The notes under the pieces: model-generated
Told to the model about the DNA's origin: nothing
What the model saw: the letters and a program-made list of their open reading frames with translations, nothing else
Database searches by the model: none
Shown: piece after piece, positions 7,332-13,410 of the stretch
How positions within the stretch are numbered: position 1 is the first letter of the stretch
Layout: the number at the start of each line of letters is the position of its first letter
Position numbers and translations under genes: made by a program
IMG/VR virus record: IMGVR_UViG_3300044834_000093
Coordinates: 1-51,772 of that record
Source of the DNA: a virus
Length of the DNA: 51,772 nt
Direction: 5' to 3' (one strand)

Positions 7332-7594
7332 GTCATCCATCCTTCAAAGATCAAAGCCCGGTGCAGTTGATCGGTCGCGGCTCTGATGTCATCCCGCTTG
7401 CCGCTTTCGTGTGCCTGCATCAGCAGCGCGGCGGCATGTTGCCAGACTTTCTTTTCCTGCCTCGCCTTCGGCAGCCGCTTGGTGATCAACCCTGCCGCCT
7501 GCTTCATGGTTTCAATCTCATGTCCGTCTCTCAGCTCTAGCGGATAGGCGAGGGGACGATTCCAGCCGGTGGGTTTTGATTTAGGCTTTGCCAC
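7328..7594 (-). CDS. hypothetical protein, inverted paralogue of 9853..10125
   Basis: The product is 88-90 residues and contains KPTGWNRPLAYPLELRDGHE and ends in LHRALIFEGWMT, shared with the rightward gene at 9853. The two DNA copies are about 90% identical by eye and lie in inverted orientation. I do not recognise the family. The start is uncertain: GTG 7594 or TTG 7600, both within the end of the preceding gene. It is followed by a second gene that is also duplicated at 10333, so the pair moved together. Confidence 0.6.
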   Translation of the reverse strand: MAKPKSKPTGWNRPLAYPLELRDGHEIETMKQAAGLITKRLPKARQEKKVWQHAAALLMQAHESGKRDDIRAATDQLHRALIFEGWMT

Positions 7595-7835
7595 CGGCAA
7601 TCGATTTCAATCGCGGCTGAAGATCGTCAGGATGCATCATGTGCCGCGGTATCGGTCGCGTTCTAAACTCGCAAAACACCACACCATCGGGAATGGCTGT
7701 CGATATTGGAACGTAAAAACGAAAGCTCATTTCCTCCTCTATTTCGTGCTCCATCATCCCGCGCTCTACCTCGTATCGAAGTTCCTGTAGAAGCCGCTCG
7801 ATGCGCTCCTGTCGGATGTTGGTGGTTTCAGTCAT
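7581..7835 (-). CDS. hypothetical protein next to XRE regulator
   Basis: The 84-residue product has an N-terminal charged helix (RQERIERLLQELRYEVERGM) and a C-terminal part that may be a small beta domain (FRFYVPISTAIPDGVVFCEF). I do not recognise it. It starts as an ATGA overlap on the stop of the XRE regulator, in the place where a toxin might be expected, but it does not resemble RelE/HigB, Fic or HipA proteins. It could be a partner of the regulator or an unrelated accessory gene. Confidence 0.55.
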   Translation of the reverse strand: MTETTNIRQERIERLLQELRYEVERGMMEHEIEEEMSFRFYVPISTAIPDGVVFCEFRTRPIPRHMMHPDDLQPRLKSIAGGKA

Positions 7836-8074
7836 TTTGCGGCCTTTCGGGATAACGCCAAGCCTTCGTTTACCTGTTTGATTAGAAGCTCCCTGGCGTC
7901 CAGTCCAAAAACGTTTTCGATCTTTAGAGCAAGATCAATCGACAAGCTGGCATTCCCGTTGAGTACGTTCGAAAGAGCGGGTCGGCCTATCTCAAGCTTC
8001 TTAGCTGCGTCCGTGACGGACAGCCCTTCCTTGACGGTAATCAGCAACTTGAGTTTTTCGCTGACGGTTTGCAT
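7832..8074 (-). CDS. XRE-family regulator, HigA/antitoxin-like HTH
   Basis: The 80-residue protein carries one helix-turn-helix (LSVTDAAKKLEIGRPALSNVLNG), close to the HigA/VapI antitoxin type, followed by ASLSIDLALKIENVFGLDA. It should bind DNA as a dimer and repress its own promoter. I chose ATG 8074 because GAGGG stands 5 bases upstream and because a perfect palindrome (8084-8102) lies just before it; the longer frame would translate through that operator. No recognisable toxin is adjacent. C-terminal residues RKAAK are basic. Confidence 0.7.
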   Translation of the reverse strand: MQTVSEKLKLLITVKEGLSVTDAAKKLEIGRPALSNVLNGNASLSIDLALKIENVFGLDARELLIKQVNEGLALSRKAAK

Positions 8075-8083
8075 TACGCCCTC

Positions 8084-8102
8084 TGTATTGCTATACAATA
8101 CA
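8084..8102. promoter_or_regulatory. palindromic operator TGTATTG-CTATA-CAATACA
   Basis: Seven-base arms are perfectly inverted around a five-base centre, nine bases before the regulator's start codon. The centre reads like a -10 element for leftward transcription, so a dimer of the 7832..8074 protein bound here would block its own promoter. The divergent gene at 8129 starts 26 bases on the other side and could be controlled by the same site. Confidence 0.6.
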
Positions 8103-8128
8103 CATTGGCGTCGAAATAACAAGTTTCG

Positions 8129-8497
8129 ATGCCGTCCGGTGCGACTAGAAAGCTAGGCATGGGTGTCAGGCGTTATTCCAGGAATCCGATTCAGCGCAGG
8201 CGCGAGCAGGCCCTCGATCATCTCCAATGGCGCTGCGGCCTTACCTTCGTCGGCCAGTATGAAAAGCCACCGACCATCGGGGAATTGCTCGATGCCGGCG
8301 TGCTAACGGCGGTGTGGACCTGCCGGAACACGGCCGGCGGGTGCTGGCGTCACAGCGAGCCTTTCTCGCTGTCCCGATTCGGACGTGACGCCTGGGTCCA
8401 TAAGCTGCGCAAGCATTTCGTGTGCAGCGAGTGCGGCACCGGGTATCCCCGGCTCCGGCTCGAGCTCCGGGGGATAGCGCCCGCGACTGGACCGTGA
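8129..8497 (+). CDS. hypothetical protein with zinc-ribbon-like cysteines
   Basis: The 122-residue product has a basic N-terminus (RRYSRNPIQRRREQALDHL) and four cysteines arranged as WTCRNTAGGCW and VCSECGTGY, which could bind one zinc. The start is uncertain: ATG 8129 lacks a clear ribosome site, and ATG 8159 (MGVRRYSRNP) is an alternative. It diverges from the XRE regulator across the palindrome at 8084-8102. Function is unknown; a small DNA-binding role is possible. Confidence 0.5.
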   Translation: MPSGATRKLGMGVRRYSRNPIQRRREQALDHLQWRCGLTFVGQYEKPPTIGELLDAGVLTAVWTCRNTAGGCWRHSEPFSLSRFGRDAWVHKLRKHFVCSECGTGYPRLRLELRGIAPATGP

Positions 8498-8601
8498 ACG
8501 CCGGGCTGGCTATATCGGTGCCTGAAACGGCCTGGATTGAGAAATCTGATTTTGATCTTGGAAAACACTTCCTAATTATCCTTACATTTCAAGTGCTTAT
8601 T

Positions 8602-8675
8602 TGGGGAATAGTTCAACGGTAGAACATCGGACTCTGACTCCGAGAATCTTGGTTCGAATCCAGGTTCCCCAGCCA
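8602..8675 (+). tRNA. tRNA-Gln, anticodon CUG
   Basis: The 74-base sequence folds into a full cloverleaf. The acceptor TGGGGAA pairs with TTCCCCA, the D arm is GTTC-AACGGTA-GAAC, and the anticodon stem TCGGA/TCCGA encloses the loop CTCTGAC with anticodon CTG. The T arm is CTTGG-TTCGAAT-CCAGG, followed by G and an encoded CCA. It reads CAG codons. The gene lies well inside the phage, 43 kb from the integrase, so it looks like cargo and not an attachment site. No promoter is obvious; upstream sequence is AT-rich. Confidence 0.93.
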
Positions 8676-8742
8676 GTAAAATCAAAGACTTATGGACTAT
8701 TCACATTCCGGTTAGACAACCCTCTCCTTAAGTTAGACGCCC

Positions 8743-9024
8743 ATGCCCTCTCAATGGCCGATGCAATTCATGGCTGGACTATTCGGTGTGGACCTGCCGC
8801 CCAAGCCACGGCGGCTGTCCATGCCACGTCTCAAGGAGAAGCCGAAACCGCGCAAGGTACGCTGCGACAACTTCAAGCCGGTGCGGGATCGAGTGATGGT
8901 AGGGCAGATGTTGACGGTGCTGAACTCGCTGCCGGATACCAAGCGGCCAAAGATACAGCCGGTTGATGAGGGTTGGTGGTGGGCAGTGATGCGGGATACT
9001 GCTGATATGTCAAAGGAGGCCTGA
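8743..9024 (+). CDS. hypothetical protein, 93 residues or shorter
   Basis: The product has a Pro/Lys/Arg-rich N-terminal half (PPKPRRLSMPRLKEKPKPRK) and a more ordered C-terminal half. Three in-frame ATGs near the start (8743, 8758, 8767) make the N-terminus uncertain, and none has a strong ribosome site. It follows the tRNA and precedes 9027..9191 by two bases, so it is likely the first gene of the rightward accessory run. No family recognised. Confidence 0.45.
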   Translation: MPSQWPMQFMAGLFGVDLPPKPRRLSMPRLKEKPKPRKVRCDNFKPVRDRVMVGQMLTVLNSLPDTKRPKIQPVDEGWWWAVMRDTADMSKEA

Positions 9025-9026
9025 CC

Positions 9027-9191
9027 ATGGACGCGGAAACAATGAGGGCGCTAGAAGCTGCGGTACGATGCGCCAAGCTGGCGCTGTTCGTTATCCGTAA
9101 GCAAGGCGTAATGCCAAATTCAAGTTGGGAATCCGGCTTCAATGCCGATCTGAAAATTGCGGAGGACGCACTCGCCGCCGCGAAGCGGTGA
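9027..9191 (+). CDS. 54-residue hypothetical protein
   Basis: ATG 9027 is preceded by AAAGGAGG, an almost perfect ribosome site placed in the end of the upstream gene. The product is mostly helical (MRALEAAVRCAKLALFVIRK and LKIAEDALAAAKR). It resembles the many short helical ORFs of phage accessory regions, without known function. Its last codons lie in the first copy of a 21-bp direct repeat. Confidence 0.55.
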   Translation: MDAETMRALEAAVRCAKLALFVIRKQGVMPNSSWESGFNADLKIAEDALAAAKR

Positions 9192-9558
9192 TGCGGGAGC
9201 GGCGCGAGGTATGAAAAATCTTCCAGCTACGCAACAGCGAGCGCTTGACGGGGAAATTATCCCGCCACCCGACCAATGGCGCGATCAGGAAGACCGCTAT
9301 GGCGTTGGAGATTATGTGACACGCTGCGGAACCGATGTTCATCAGGTTGTTTCGTTCAACGAGCCCGATGGGCATTGCGGAGAATTTCTTTGTGTGAAAG
9401 CGCCGTTGGCACAGCCTACTGAAGATCCTTGGATTAAGGTTGGCGAAACAGAAAACAACTTATCCAGGCGCTACTCGCCCGTTGTCTGGAAACCAGGAAT
9501 GGAGTTTCCAGAAGAGATCGACCGACATCCGCCAAAAGAAGCGGTGATGCGGGAGCGG
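9182..9558 (+). repeat. pair of 21-bp direct repeats bounding one gene
   Basis: An identical 21-base sequence beginning GAAGCGGTGATGCG occurs at 9182-9202 and 9538-9558, 356 bases apart. The first copy covers the stop of gene 9027..9191 and the second covers the 3' end of gene 9211..9567. The gene between the copies is thus a unit that could have been added, or could be removed, by recombination between the repeats. Confidence 0.8.
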
Positions 9559-9567
9559 AGGGGATGA
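9211..9567 (+). CDS. hypothetical protein carried between direct repeats
   Basis: The 118-residue protein starts at ATG 9211 (MKNLPATQQRALDGEI). It contains GDYVTRCGTDVHQVVSFN and PWIKVGETENNLSRRYSPV, which read as a compact beta-rich domain, but I do not recognise the family. The longer frame from 9157 would overlap the previous gene by 35 bases and adds an Arg/Pro-rich segment unlike protein. The C-terminus (EAVMRERRG) is encoded by the second copy of the 21-bp repeat. Confidence 0.55.
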   Translation: MKNLPATQQRALDGEIIPPPDQWRDQEDRYGVGDYVTRCGTDVHQVVSFNEPDGHCGEFLCVKAPLAQPTEDPWIKVGETENNLSRRYSPVVWKPGMEFPEEIDRHPPKEAVMRERRG

Positions 9568-9592
9568 CGAACAACCAACAGAGGACAATATA

Positions 9593-9856
9593 ATGAACTT
9601 TTCTGACGCTGAGAAATTAAGCCGCCCGATACAAGAAGTTGAACGGCTGGATCGCGAGATCGTCCATCTAAACCAGGCCGATCAGCAAGGTAGCAACTTC
9701 ATACCTGGGATGTTTTCGAGCGAAATAGACCCAGGTCCATCGTTAGAAAACGCTCAGAAAATACGGGAAATTCTGAGAGTCGATGCGCAACAAAAACGCC
9801 AAGCGGCACTAGCTGAACTCACGCGCCTGGGTGTTGATGTTAAAGCTGCCGCGTGA
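9593..9856 (+). CDS. hypothetical helical protein, 87 residues
   Basis: The product is mainly charged helix (DAEKLSRPIQEVERLDREIV and RVDAQQKRQAALAELTRLGV) with a short central loop. ATG 9593 follows AGAGGACAATATA, a fair ribosome site. Its stop overlaps the GTG start of 9853..10125. No function is known. Confidence 0.55.
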   Translation: MNFSDAEKLSRPIQEVERLDREIVHLNQADQQGSNFIPGMFSSEIDPGPSLENAQKIREILRVDAQQKRQAALAELTRLGVDVKAAA

Positions 9857-10125
9857 CGCGCAAGCCCGCACAAAAGAAACCCACCGGCTGGAATCGTCCA
9901 CTCGCCTATCCGCTAGAGCTGAGAGACGGACACGAGATTGAAACCATGAAGCAGGCGGCAGGCCTGATCACCAAGCGGCTGCCGAAGGCGAGGCAGGAAA
10001 AGCCGGTGTGGCAATATGCCCGCGAACTTCTGACGCAGGCGCACAAAAGCGGCAAGCGCGAGGACGTGAGAGCCGCGACCGATCAACTGCACCGAGCTTT
10101 GATCTTTGAAGGATGGATGACGTAA
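9853..10125 (+). CDS. hypothetical protein, paralogue of 7328..7594
   Basis: The 90-residue product contains KPTGWNRPLAYPLELRDGHE, KQAAGLITKRLPKARQE and a terminal LHRALIFEGWMT, all shared with the leftward gene at 7328. The start is a GTG that overlaps the previous stop as GTGA. Differences between the paralogues concentrate in the middle (residues 50-70). The basic, helical character could suit nucleic-acid binding, but no known fold is recognised. Confidence 0.6.
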   Translation: MTRKPAQKKPTGWNRPLAYPLELRDGHEIETMKQAAGLITKRLPKARQEKPVWQYARELLTQAHKSGKREDVRAATDQLHRALIFEGWMT

Positions 10126-10135
10126 GGAACAGGAA

Positions 10136-10336
10136 ATGGCAGACATCGAAAAAGAAAATGAAAATTTGCGCCACGCACTAGCTGAGGCGCTAAAAGTTAT
10201 CCACCATTTTTTTGGACTGACGGAAGGTGAGATGAAAGCCGCCCTTGACGATGCGGCAACAAATCCAGATTTCAGCCCTCACGATCATGATCGCTGGAGC
10301 AAAATCGCATACCCAAAAACTGAGACAGCGACATGA
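10136..10336 (+). CDS. 66-residue hypothetical protein
   Basis: The product begins with a charged helix (EKENENLRHALAEALKVIHH) and ends in a His/Asp-rich segment (FSPHDHDRWSKIAYPK). It has a fair ribosome site (AGGAACAGGAA). It lies between the two genes that are adjacent in the inverted copy at 7.2-7.6 kb, so it was either inserted here or deleted there. The stop overlaps the next start as ATGA. Confidence 0.5.
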   Translation: MADIEKENENLRHALAEALKVIHHFFGLTEGEMKAALDDAATNPDFSPHDHDRWSKIAYPKTETAT

Positions 10337-10698
10337 CCCCACTGGAACAGGTCAAGATACTGGCTGATGCGTTGCGACAGATCGGAGCTATCGCGGTCGA
10401 GACGGGCGCCGACGCAATGCCCGCGCTTCTGGAAGCCCAGCGGATAGCGGACGAGGGGTTGGAACGGGCGGGTATGCAGGTGGCGGAAGGGATGATGATG
10501 AACTGGAAACCAATAGAAACGGCGCCCAAAAACGGAACAGTTATCCTAGGCTGCCAGGGAAACGGAGACGACTATCAGGTTTTTGAAATGGTGTGGGGCG
10601 ATTGGAACGGGGGTATAGAATGGCGCGATCCACGGTACGACGGCGCTTACACGCCGACGTATTGGCAACCAAGACCTGAGCCACCAACGAACAAATAA
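10333..10698 (+). CDS. two-part protein: duplicated helical module fused to DUF551-like domain
   Basis: Residues 1-48 are almost identical to the whole protein encoded at 7176..7331. Residues 55-121 form a different domain starting MMNWKPIETAPKNGTVILG and containing WGDWNGGIEWRDPRYDG and TYWQPRPEPP. 'W.PIETAPK.G' is the hallmark of DUF551-like phage proteins. The junction contains several Met codons (MQVAEGMMMN), so the second domain may also be translated by itself. It is the last gene before a leftward terminator. Function is unknown for both parts. Confidence 0.65.
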   Translation: MTPLEQVKILADALRQIGAIAVETGADAMPALLEAQRIADEGLERAGMQVAEGMMMNWKPIETAPKNGTVILGCQGNGDDYQVFEMVWGDWNGGIEWRDPRYDGAYTPTYWQPRPEPPTNK

Positions 10699-10730
10699 AA
10701 AAGGCCCCGCCGTTTCCAGCGGAGCCTTAA
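10697..10730 (-). terminator. intrinsic terminator of the leftward late operon
   Basis: On the leftward strand a stem of AAGGCTCCGC against GCGGGGCCTT (one mismatch) is followed by TTTTTT. It stands between the convergent accessory operon ending at 10698 and the late operon ending at 10814. It would stop late transcription before it enters the left accessory region. Confidence 0.75.
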
Positions 10731-10813
10731 GTTCGTGGCTTGCACCACGGGGAGGCTCGGCCCGAACAATGACGGACAGCCGAGATTGGAGGGGCGCTAG
10801 GTGCGCGCCGAAG

Positions 10814-11116
10814 CTATTTGATCTGACCGTTTGTGATAAATCCGTGCCAAAGGCCGCCGGGGCTCCCGTCCAATGATGGCGTGACAGTCATCGTTTCAAA
10901 GTCGGCAGCGTCTATGCCTCCGGCAATCACCCAAGTAGCATCCGGGTTGCAGCCCTGCACGTCATCGTCGCCAAATAAATCCCATTGCACCTGCCGAGGC
11001 GGCGGGTGGGGAAAACAACTTTGGCGCCATTTATTGTTGGTCGGACTGACAAACGTAAATCCGACACGCTTGCCGTCTTGAATCAACCACTTTGGATCGA
11101 GGTCTAGGAGGCGCAT
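10814..11116 (-). CDS. DUF6527 family protein
   Basis: The 100-residue product opens MRLLDLDPKWL, then RVGFTFVSPTNN, a middle WVIAGGIDAADFETMTVTPSLD and a final LWHGFITNGQIK. The 'TLTLSPS...WHGFITNGE' ending is the signature of DUF6527 (often misnamed ammonia monooxygenase), common in phage lysis or tail regions. Typical members have paired cysteines for zinc; this one has two spaced Cys (CFPH, GCNPD). Its role is unknown. ATG 11116 is preceded by a short gap after 11124..11630. Confidence 0.75.
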   Translation of the reverse strand: MRLLDLDPKWLIQDGKRVGFTFVSPTNNKWRQSCFPHPPPRQVQWDLFGDDDVQGCNPDATWVIAGGIDAADFETMTVTPSLDGSPGGLWHGFITNGQIK

Positions 11117-11123
11117 CTGACGA

Positions 11124-11630
11124 TCAATTCATCGCCATTCGCGAAGCCTGCGGATCAACAATAGCGTAGCCAGCTATACTGCGCGCGTGATAGCGGCTCT
11201 GATGTCCTCCGCTGTTGTAATCATTGACCATCCAGACAGTTCCTTCGACGTGCTCTTTCAGCACGAAAACATGGCCCGGGCGGACAGCGACCATACCGCG
11301 AGCCGGAGTAGTGCGAGGAAAGCGATACCAAGCGGACGATGGCCAAAGGTCGCGAAGGCATTTTCCAAACACGTCATAAGCTGCGCCGCAGCCACAGAAC
11401 TGACGGCCAGGGCAGCATGACGGATGCGGGAGGTACATAACCTCACTGGGTGCTTTACTTTTTCGGCCAGAATGCACATGACGCTTTAAGGGCTGCGCCA
11501 ACTTGCCTGTTTGCGCCTGCTCCCGCCCATACATAGAGCCGCCATCATCCGGTTTTGCGAATGCAGGAGCCGCAAAGCTGACCATAAGAATAGCCAGCAG
11601 CGCAGCGCAAAGCGTGCGCCATGCCGTCAT
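11124..11630 (-). CDS. exported CHAP/NlpC-like protein
   Basis: The 168-residue product has a clear signal peptide ending AAPAFA and a mature domain with CCPGRQFCGCGAAYDVFG, a central MVAVRPGHVFVLKEH and a final ARSIAGYAIVDPQ. The order Cys, then His, then Asn in a late hydrophobic strand fits a CHAP/NlpC-like thiol hydrolase of rhizobial type, so it may cut peptidoglycan in the periplasm; this is inference from motif order. It could serve lysis together with the genes at 12-14.6 kb. Its 3' end contains one of the clustered CAACAATAG sites. Confidence 0.6.
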   Translation of the reverse strand: MTAWRTLCAALLAILMVSFAAPAFAKPDDGGSMYGREQAQTGKLAQPLKRHVHSGRKSKAPSEVMYLPHPSCCPGRQFCGCGAAYDVFGKCLRDLWPSSAWYRFPRTTPARGMVAVRPGHVFVLKEHVEGTVWMVNDYNSGGHQSRYHARSIAGYAIVDPQASRMAMN

Positions 11631-11797
11631 GATTCCCCTCGATGTTTGTGGAAATGTTTACTCTGACAGGCGCGGTGGGCCGCGCTCTATTGTTGTTCAG
11701 TCGAAGTGGCTAAATGGCACCTAATCACTTTTTATTTCACATAACTCCTAGCAAACAGAGCGTCGGTCGCCGCTAAGTCATTGATATGTTCTGCGAG

Positions 11798-11839
11798 CAA
11801 CAATAGTGCAAAACGCGATGTGCTATGATGCTATTGTTG
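11798..11839. promoter_or_regulatory. inverted repeat CAACAATAG...CTATTGTTG around a -10 element
   Basis: Nine-base perfect arms at 11798-11806 and 11831-11839 flank 24 bases that include TATGAT at 11824-11829, a likely -10 for the rightward gene at 11886. Further copies of the same nine bases occur at 11156-11164 and 11687-11695, and TATTGTTGGTCGGA is shared by 11032-11045 and 11832-11845. The arrangement suggests binding sites for a regulator. Confidence 0.5.
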
Positions 11840-11885
11840 GTCGGAATAATCCGCCAACGGGCTGTTTGAAAATGTGGAGATGAAA

Positions 11886-12122
11886 ATGACGCATTATCCA
11901 GTGGGCGGACCTCGTGAGCGGGTCTATGATCTAATGCGCAAACTTGGCTTATCGGAATCCAAGTGGTCTGATAAGTTTTGGCGAAGCGCGGACGGGATCG
12001 AGGTTTCAATCTTCGGTGCTGGCTCTATGGCTCGCATATCGCTTGCTGGCGTATCACAGGGCGAATGCGAATTAGACAAGCTTGGAGAGCGTATCGATAT
12101 GCTCCGGGTGCCAGTAGCCTAA
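11886..12122 (+). CDS. 78-residue hypothetical protein, isolated rightward gene
   Basis: ATG 11886 is preceded by GTGGAGATGAAA. The product (PRERVYDLMRKLGLSESKW, then IEVSIFGAGSMARISLAG) could be a small alpha/beta domain; I do not recognise it. It stands alone on the rightward strand inside the leftward late region, with its own promoter-like inverted repeat upstream and a strong terminator downstream. That is the usual form of a 'moron' gene expressed in the lysogen. Confidence 0.6.
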   Translation: MTHYPVGGPRERVYDLMRKLGLSESKWSDKFWRSADGIEVSIFGAGSMARISLAGVSQGECELDKLGERIDMLRVPVA

Positions 12123-12126
12123 CAAC

Positions 12127-12168
12127 AATGCCGCGCTCTGGAGAAAAACCTTGAGCGCGGCATTTTTT
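12127..12168 (+). terminator. intrinsic terminator after the isolated gene 11886..12122
   Basis: AATGCCGCGCTC at 12127-12138 pairs perfectly with GAGCGCGGCATT at 12153-12164, followed by further T residues. The 12-bp GC-rich stem begins five bases after the stop codon of the rightward gene. It isolates this gene from the opposing late operon. Confidence 0.85.
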
Positions 12169-12184
12169 CGCGGCTTTTCTTTGC

Positions 12185-12343
12185 CTACAACGCCCCGATC
12201 AACACCAAGATCAAAACCACAATCAGCAAAGTGCCGATCAGCCCGGACGGGCCGTAACCCCATTGCGCGCTGTGCTGCCAAGTCGGGAATGCACCGAGCA
12301 GGATCAGAATGAGCAGGATGACGAGAAGCGTACCGAGTGACAT
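12185..12343 (-). CDS. DUF3309 small membrane protein
   Basis: The 52-residue product begins MSLGTLLVILLILILLGAF and has a second hydrophobic helix (LIGTLLIVVLILVLIGAL) after a Trp/Gly-containing loop (HSAQWGYGPSG). This is the DUF3309 pattern, common in alphaproteobacterial chromosomes and phages and without known role. ATG 12343 is chosen because GAGGG is well placed upstream and because the family starts there; the longer frame adds a Cys-rich leader that does not fit. Confidence 0.75.
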   Translation of the reverse strand: MSLGTLLVILLILILLGAFPTWQHSAQWGYGPSGLIGTLLIVVLILVLIGAL

Positions 12344-12345
12344 AG

Positions 12346-12888
12346 CTATCCCTCTTTCTTTCTTAGAGCATTGATTGCAAGCGATCCGGTGGCGATCAAA
12401 AACATAAGCCCAGCAACAATCCACCCAATGAGATCACCGATCCCCGCCCCACGGCCGCCGGTTTCCCACCGGAACTGTTCCTGCTTTGCCATGCGCTCGG
12501 ATAGGTCGGTCTTGACCTCGCGGAGCTGGGTGGCGAGCAGCAGGGACTTTTCGTCGACGCTGGCCTTCAGGATACGGGCTAGTTCAAGGTCGAAAAGCTG
12601 CTTTTGCTGTGCTAGCTCGTTGATGCGGCGGGTCTCGGCCTCGCGGATTGCACTGTGCAGGCGCGTTTCGGCTTCCCGCGCGGCGTTCTGAAACTTGGCC
12701 TCCGCAGATCGCAGGTCGTCCTGCCGCTTCGCCTCTGCGGCATTGAGCGCTTTGACGTTCTCGGTCGGGTCAACGACGGCTCCACCGCGTCCATCAACGC
12801 CTACGCCAGGACGCTGTTCTTGTGACGATGCAGGAATAATCGTCAGCGCCAAAGACAGTAGAATCGTCCCCACCACATGCAGCTTCAT
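12346..12888 (-). CDS. membrane-anchored coiled-coil protein with signal peptide
   Basis: The 180-residue product has a signal-peptide-like N-terminus (VVGTILLSLALTIIPASS), a Gly-rich linker, a long charged coiled coil (about residues 45-140, with AEAKRQDDLRSAEAKFQ) and a C-terminal membrane helix (IGWIVAGLMFLIATGSLAI). The build is like a spanin with its coiled coil in the periplasm, and it lies beside holin and endolysin genes. A spanin-type or unispanin-like role is possible but not proven; there is no lipobox. ATG 12888 has AGGA upstream. Confidence 0.6.
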   Translation of the reverse strand: MKLHVVGTILLSLALTIIPASSQEQRPGVGVDGRGGAVVDPTENVKALNAAEAKRQDDLRSAEAKFQNAAREAETRLHSAIREAETRRINELAQQKQLFDLELARILKASVDEKSLLLATQLREVKTDLSERMAKQEQFRWETGGRGAGIGDLIGWIVAGLMFLIATGSLAINALRKKEG

Positions 12889-12898
12889 CTTTGATGTC

Positions 12899-13249
12899 CT
12901 ATTTGAGATGCACATGCGCGACGATCCACGCCCACAAATCTTTGAGGATGAAACCGATCACGACGAAGATGACCGCTCCGACGCCGGTGAGCACGATCAG
13001 AGCGCCACTGACGTTTTGTCGAAGCTTCACCCAATCCGCGACCTTCGGCTCCATCGTTTCGACTTTGGTCGTGACCGTCCTTATTGAGTTGTTCGCGCGC
13101 AACAATTCGATGCCGAGCTTTTCCAGCTTCTCGTGAATTTCCTTGCGCGATTTGTCACCTTTTCCGATTGCATCTAAGACCGCCGCCATCTGTGCCTTGA
13201 GCCCGCCGAGGTCTTCTCGGATGTCATCTAGATTCACCCTTGGCGGCAT
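12899..13249 (-). CDS. coiled-coil protein with C-terminal membrane helix
   Basis: The 116-residue product (MPPRVNLDDIREDLGGLKAQ) has an N-terminal helical region, a charged segment (KEIHEKLEKLGIELLRANN) and a C-terminal membrane helix (ALIVLTGVGAVIFVVIGFIL). Proteins of this type are regular neighbours of phage holins in rhizobial prophages. I chose ATG 13249 because the longer N-terminus (starts at 13282, 13288 or 13309) lacks a ribosome site. Function is unknown. Confidence 0.55.
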   Translation of the reverse strand: MPPRVNLDDIREDLGGLKAQMAAVLDAIGKGDKSRKEIHEKLEKLGIELLRANNSIRTVTTKVETMEPKVADWVKLRQNVSGALIVLTGVGAVIFVVIGFILKDLWAWIVAHVHLK

Positions 13250-13299
13250 TGCATCTCTCTGGTAAAGTTCGATCTGCGACATAGCCATGAGGGCAGAAA

Positions 13300-13410
13300 A
13301 TGTTCGCAATCATCAGCGAGAATCCGCTTACCTTCGTCGTTGTTCTGATACTAGGCTTGCTCGCTGGCGCGTGGCTGGTGAAGAGATCGAAGCGACCGAA
13401 CGGGCATTAG
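13300..13410 (+). CDS. 36-residue rightward single-span protein
   Basis: ATG 13300 has AGGG nine bases upstream. The product is one membrane helix (LTFVVVLILGLLAGAWLV) with a basic tail (KRSKRPNGH). It fills the 157-base gap between two leftward genes and overlaps the end of the holin gene by four bases. The positive-inside tail and clear helix favour a real micro-protein, but size and opposite direction keep confidence modest. Confidence 0.4.
   Translation: MFAIISENPLTFVVVLILGLLAGAWLVKRSKRPNGH

Noticed and set aside
8602-8675. tRNA-Gln as phage attachment site
   Set aside because: It is complete, lies 42 kb from the integrase and no partial copy of its 3' end was noticed elsewhere in the window.
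10814-11116. Ammonia monooxygenase
   Set aside because: DUF6527 proteins are often mislabelled this way; this 100-residue soluble protein has no membrane spans or copper ligands of that enzyme.
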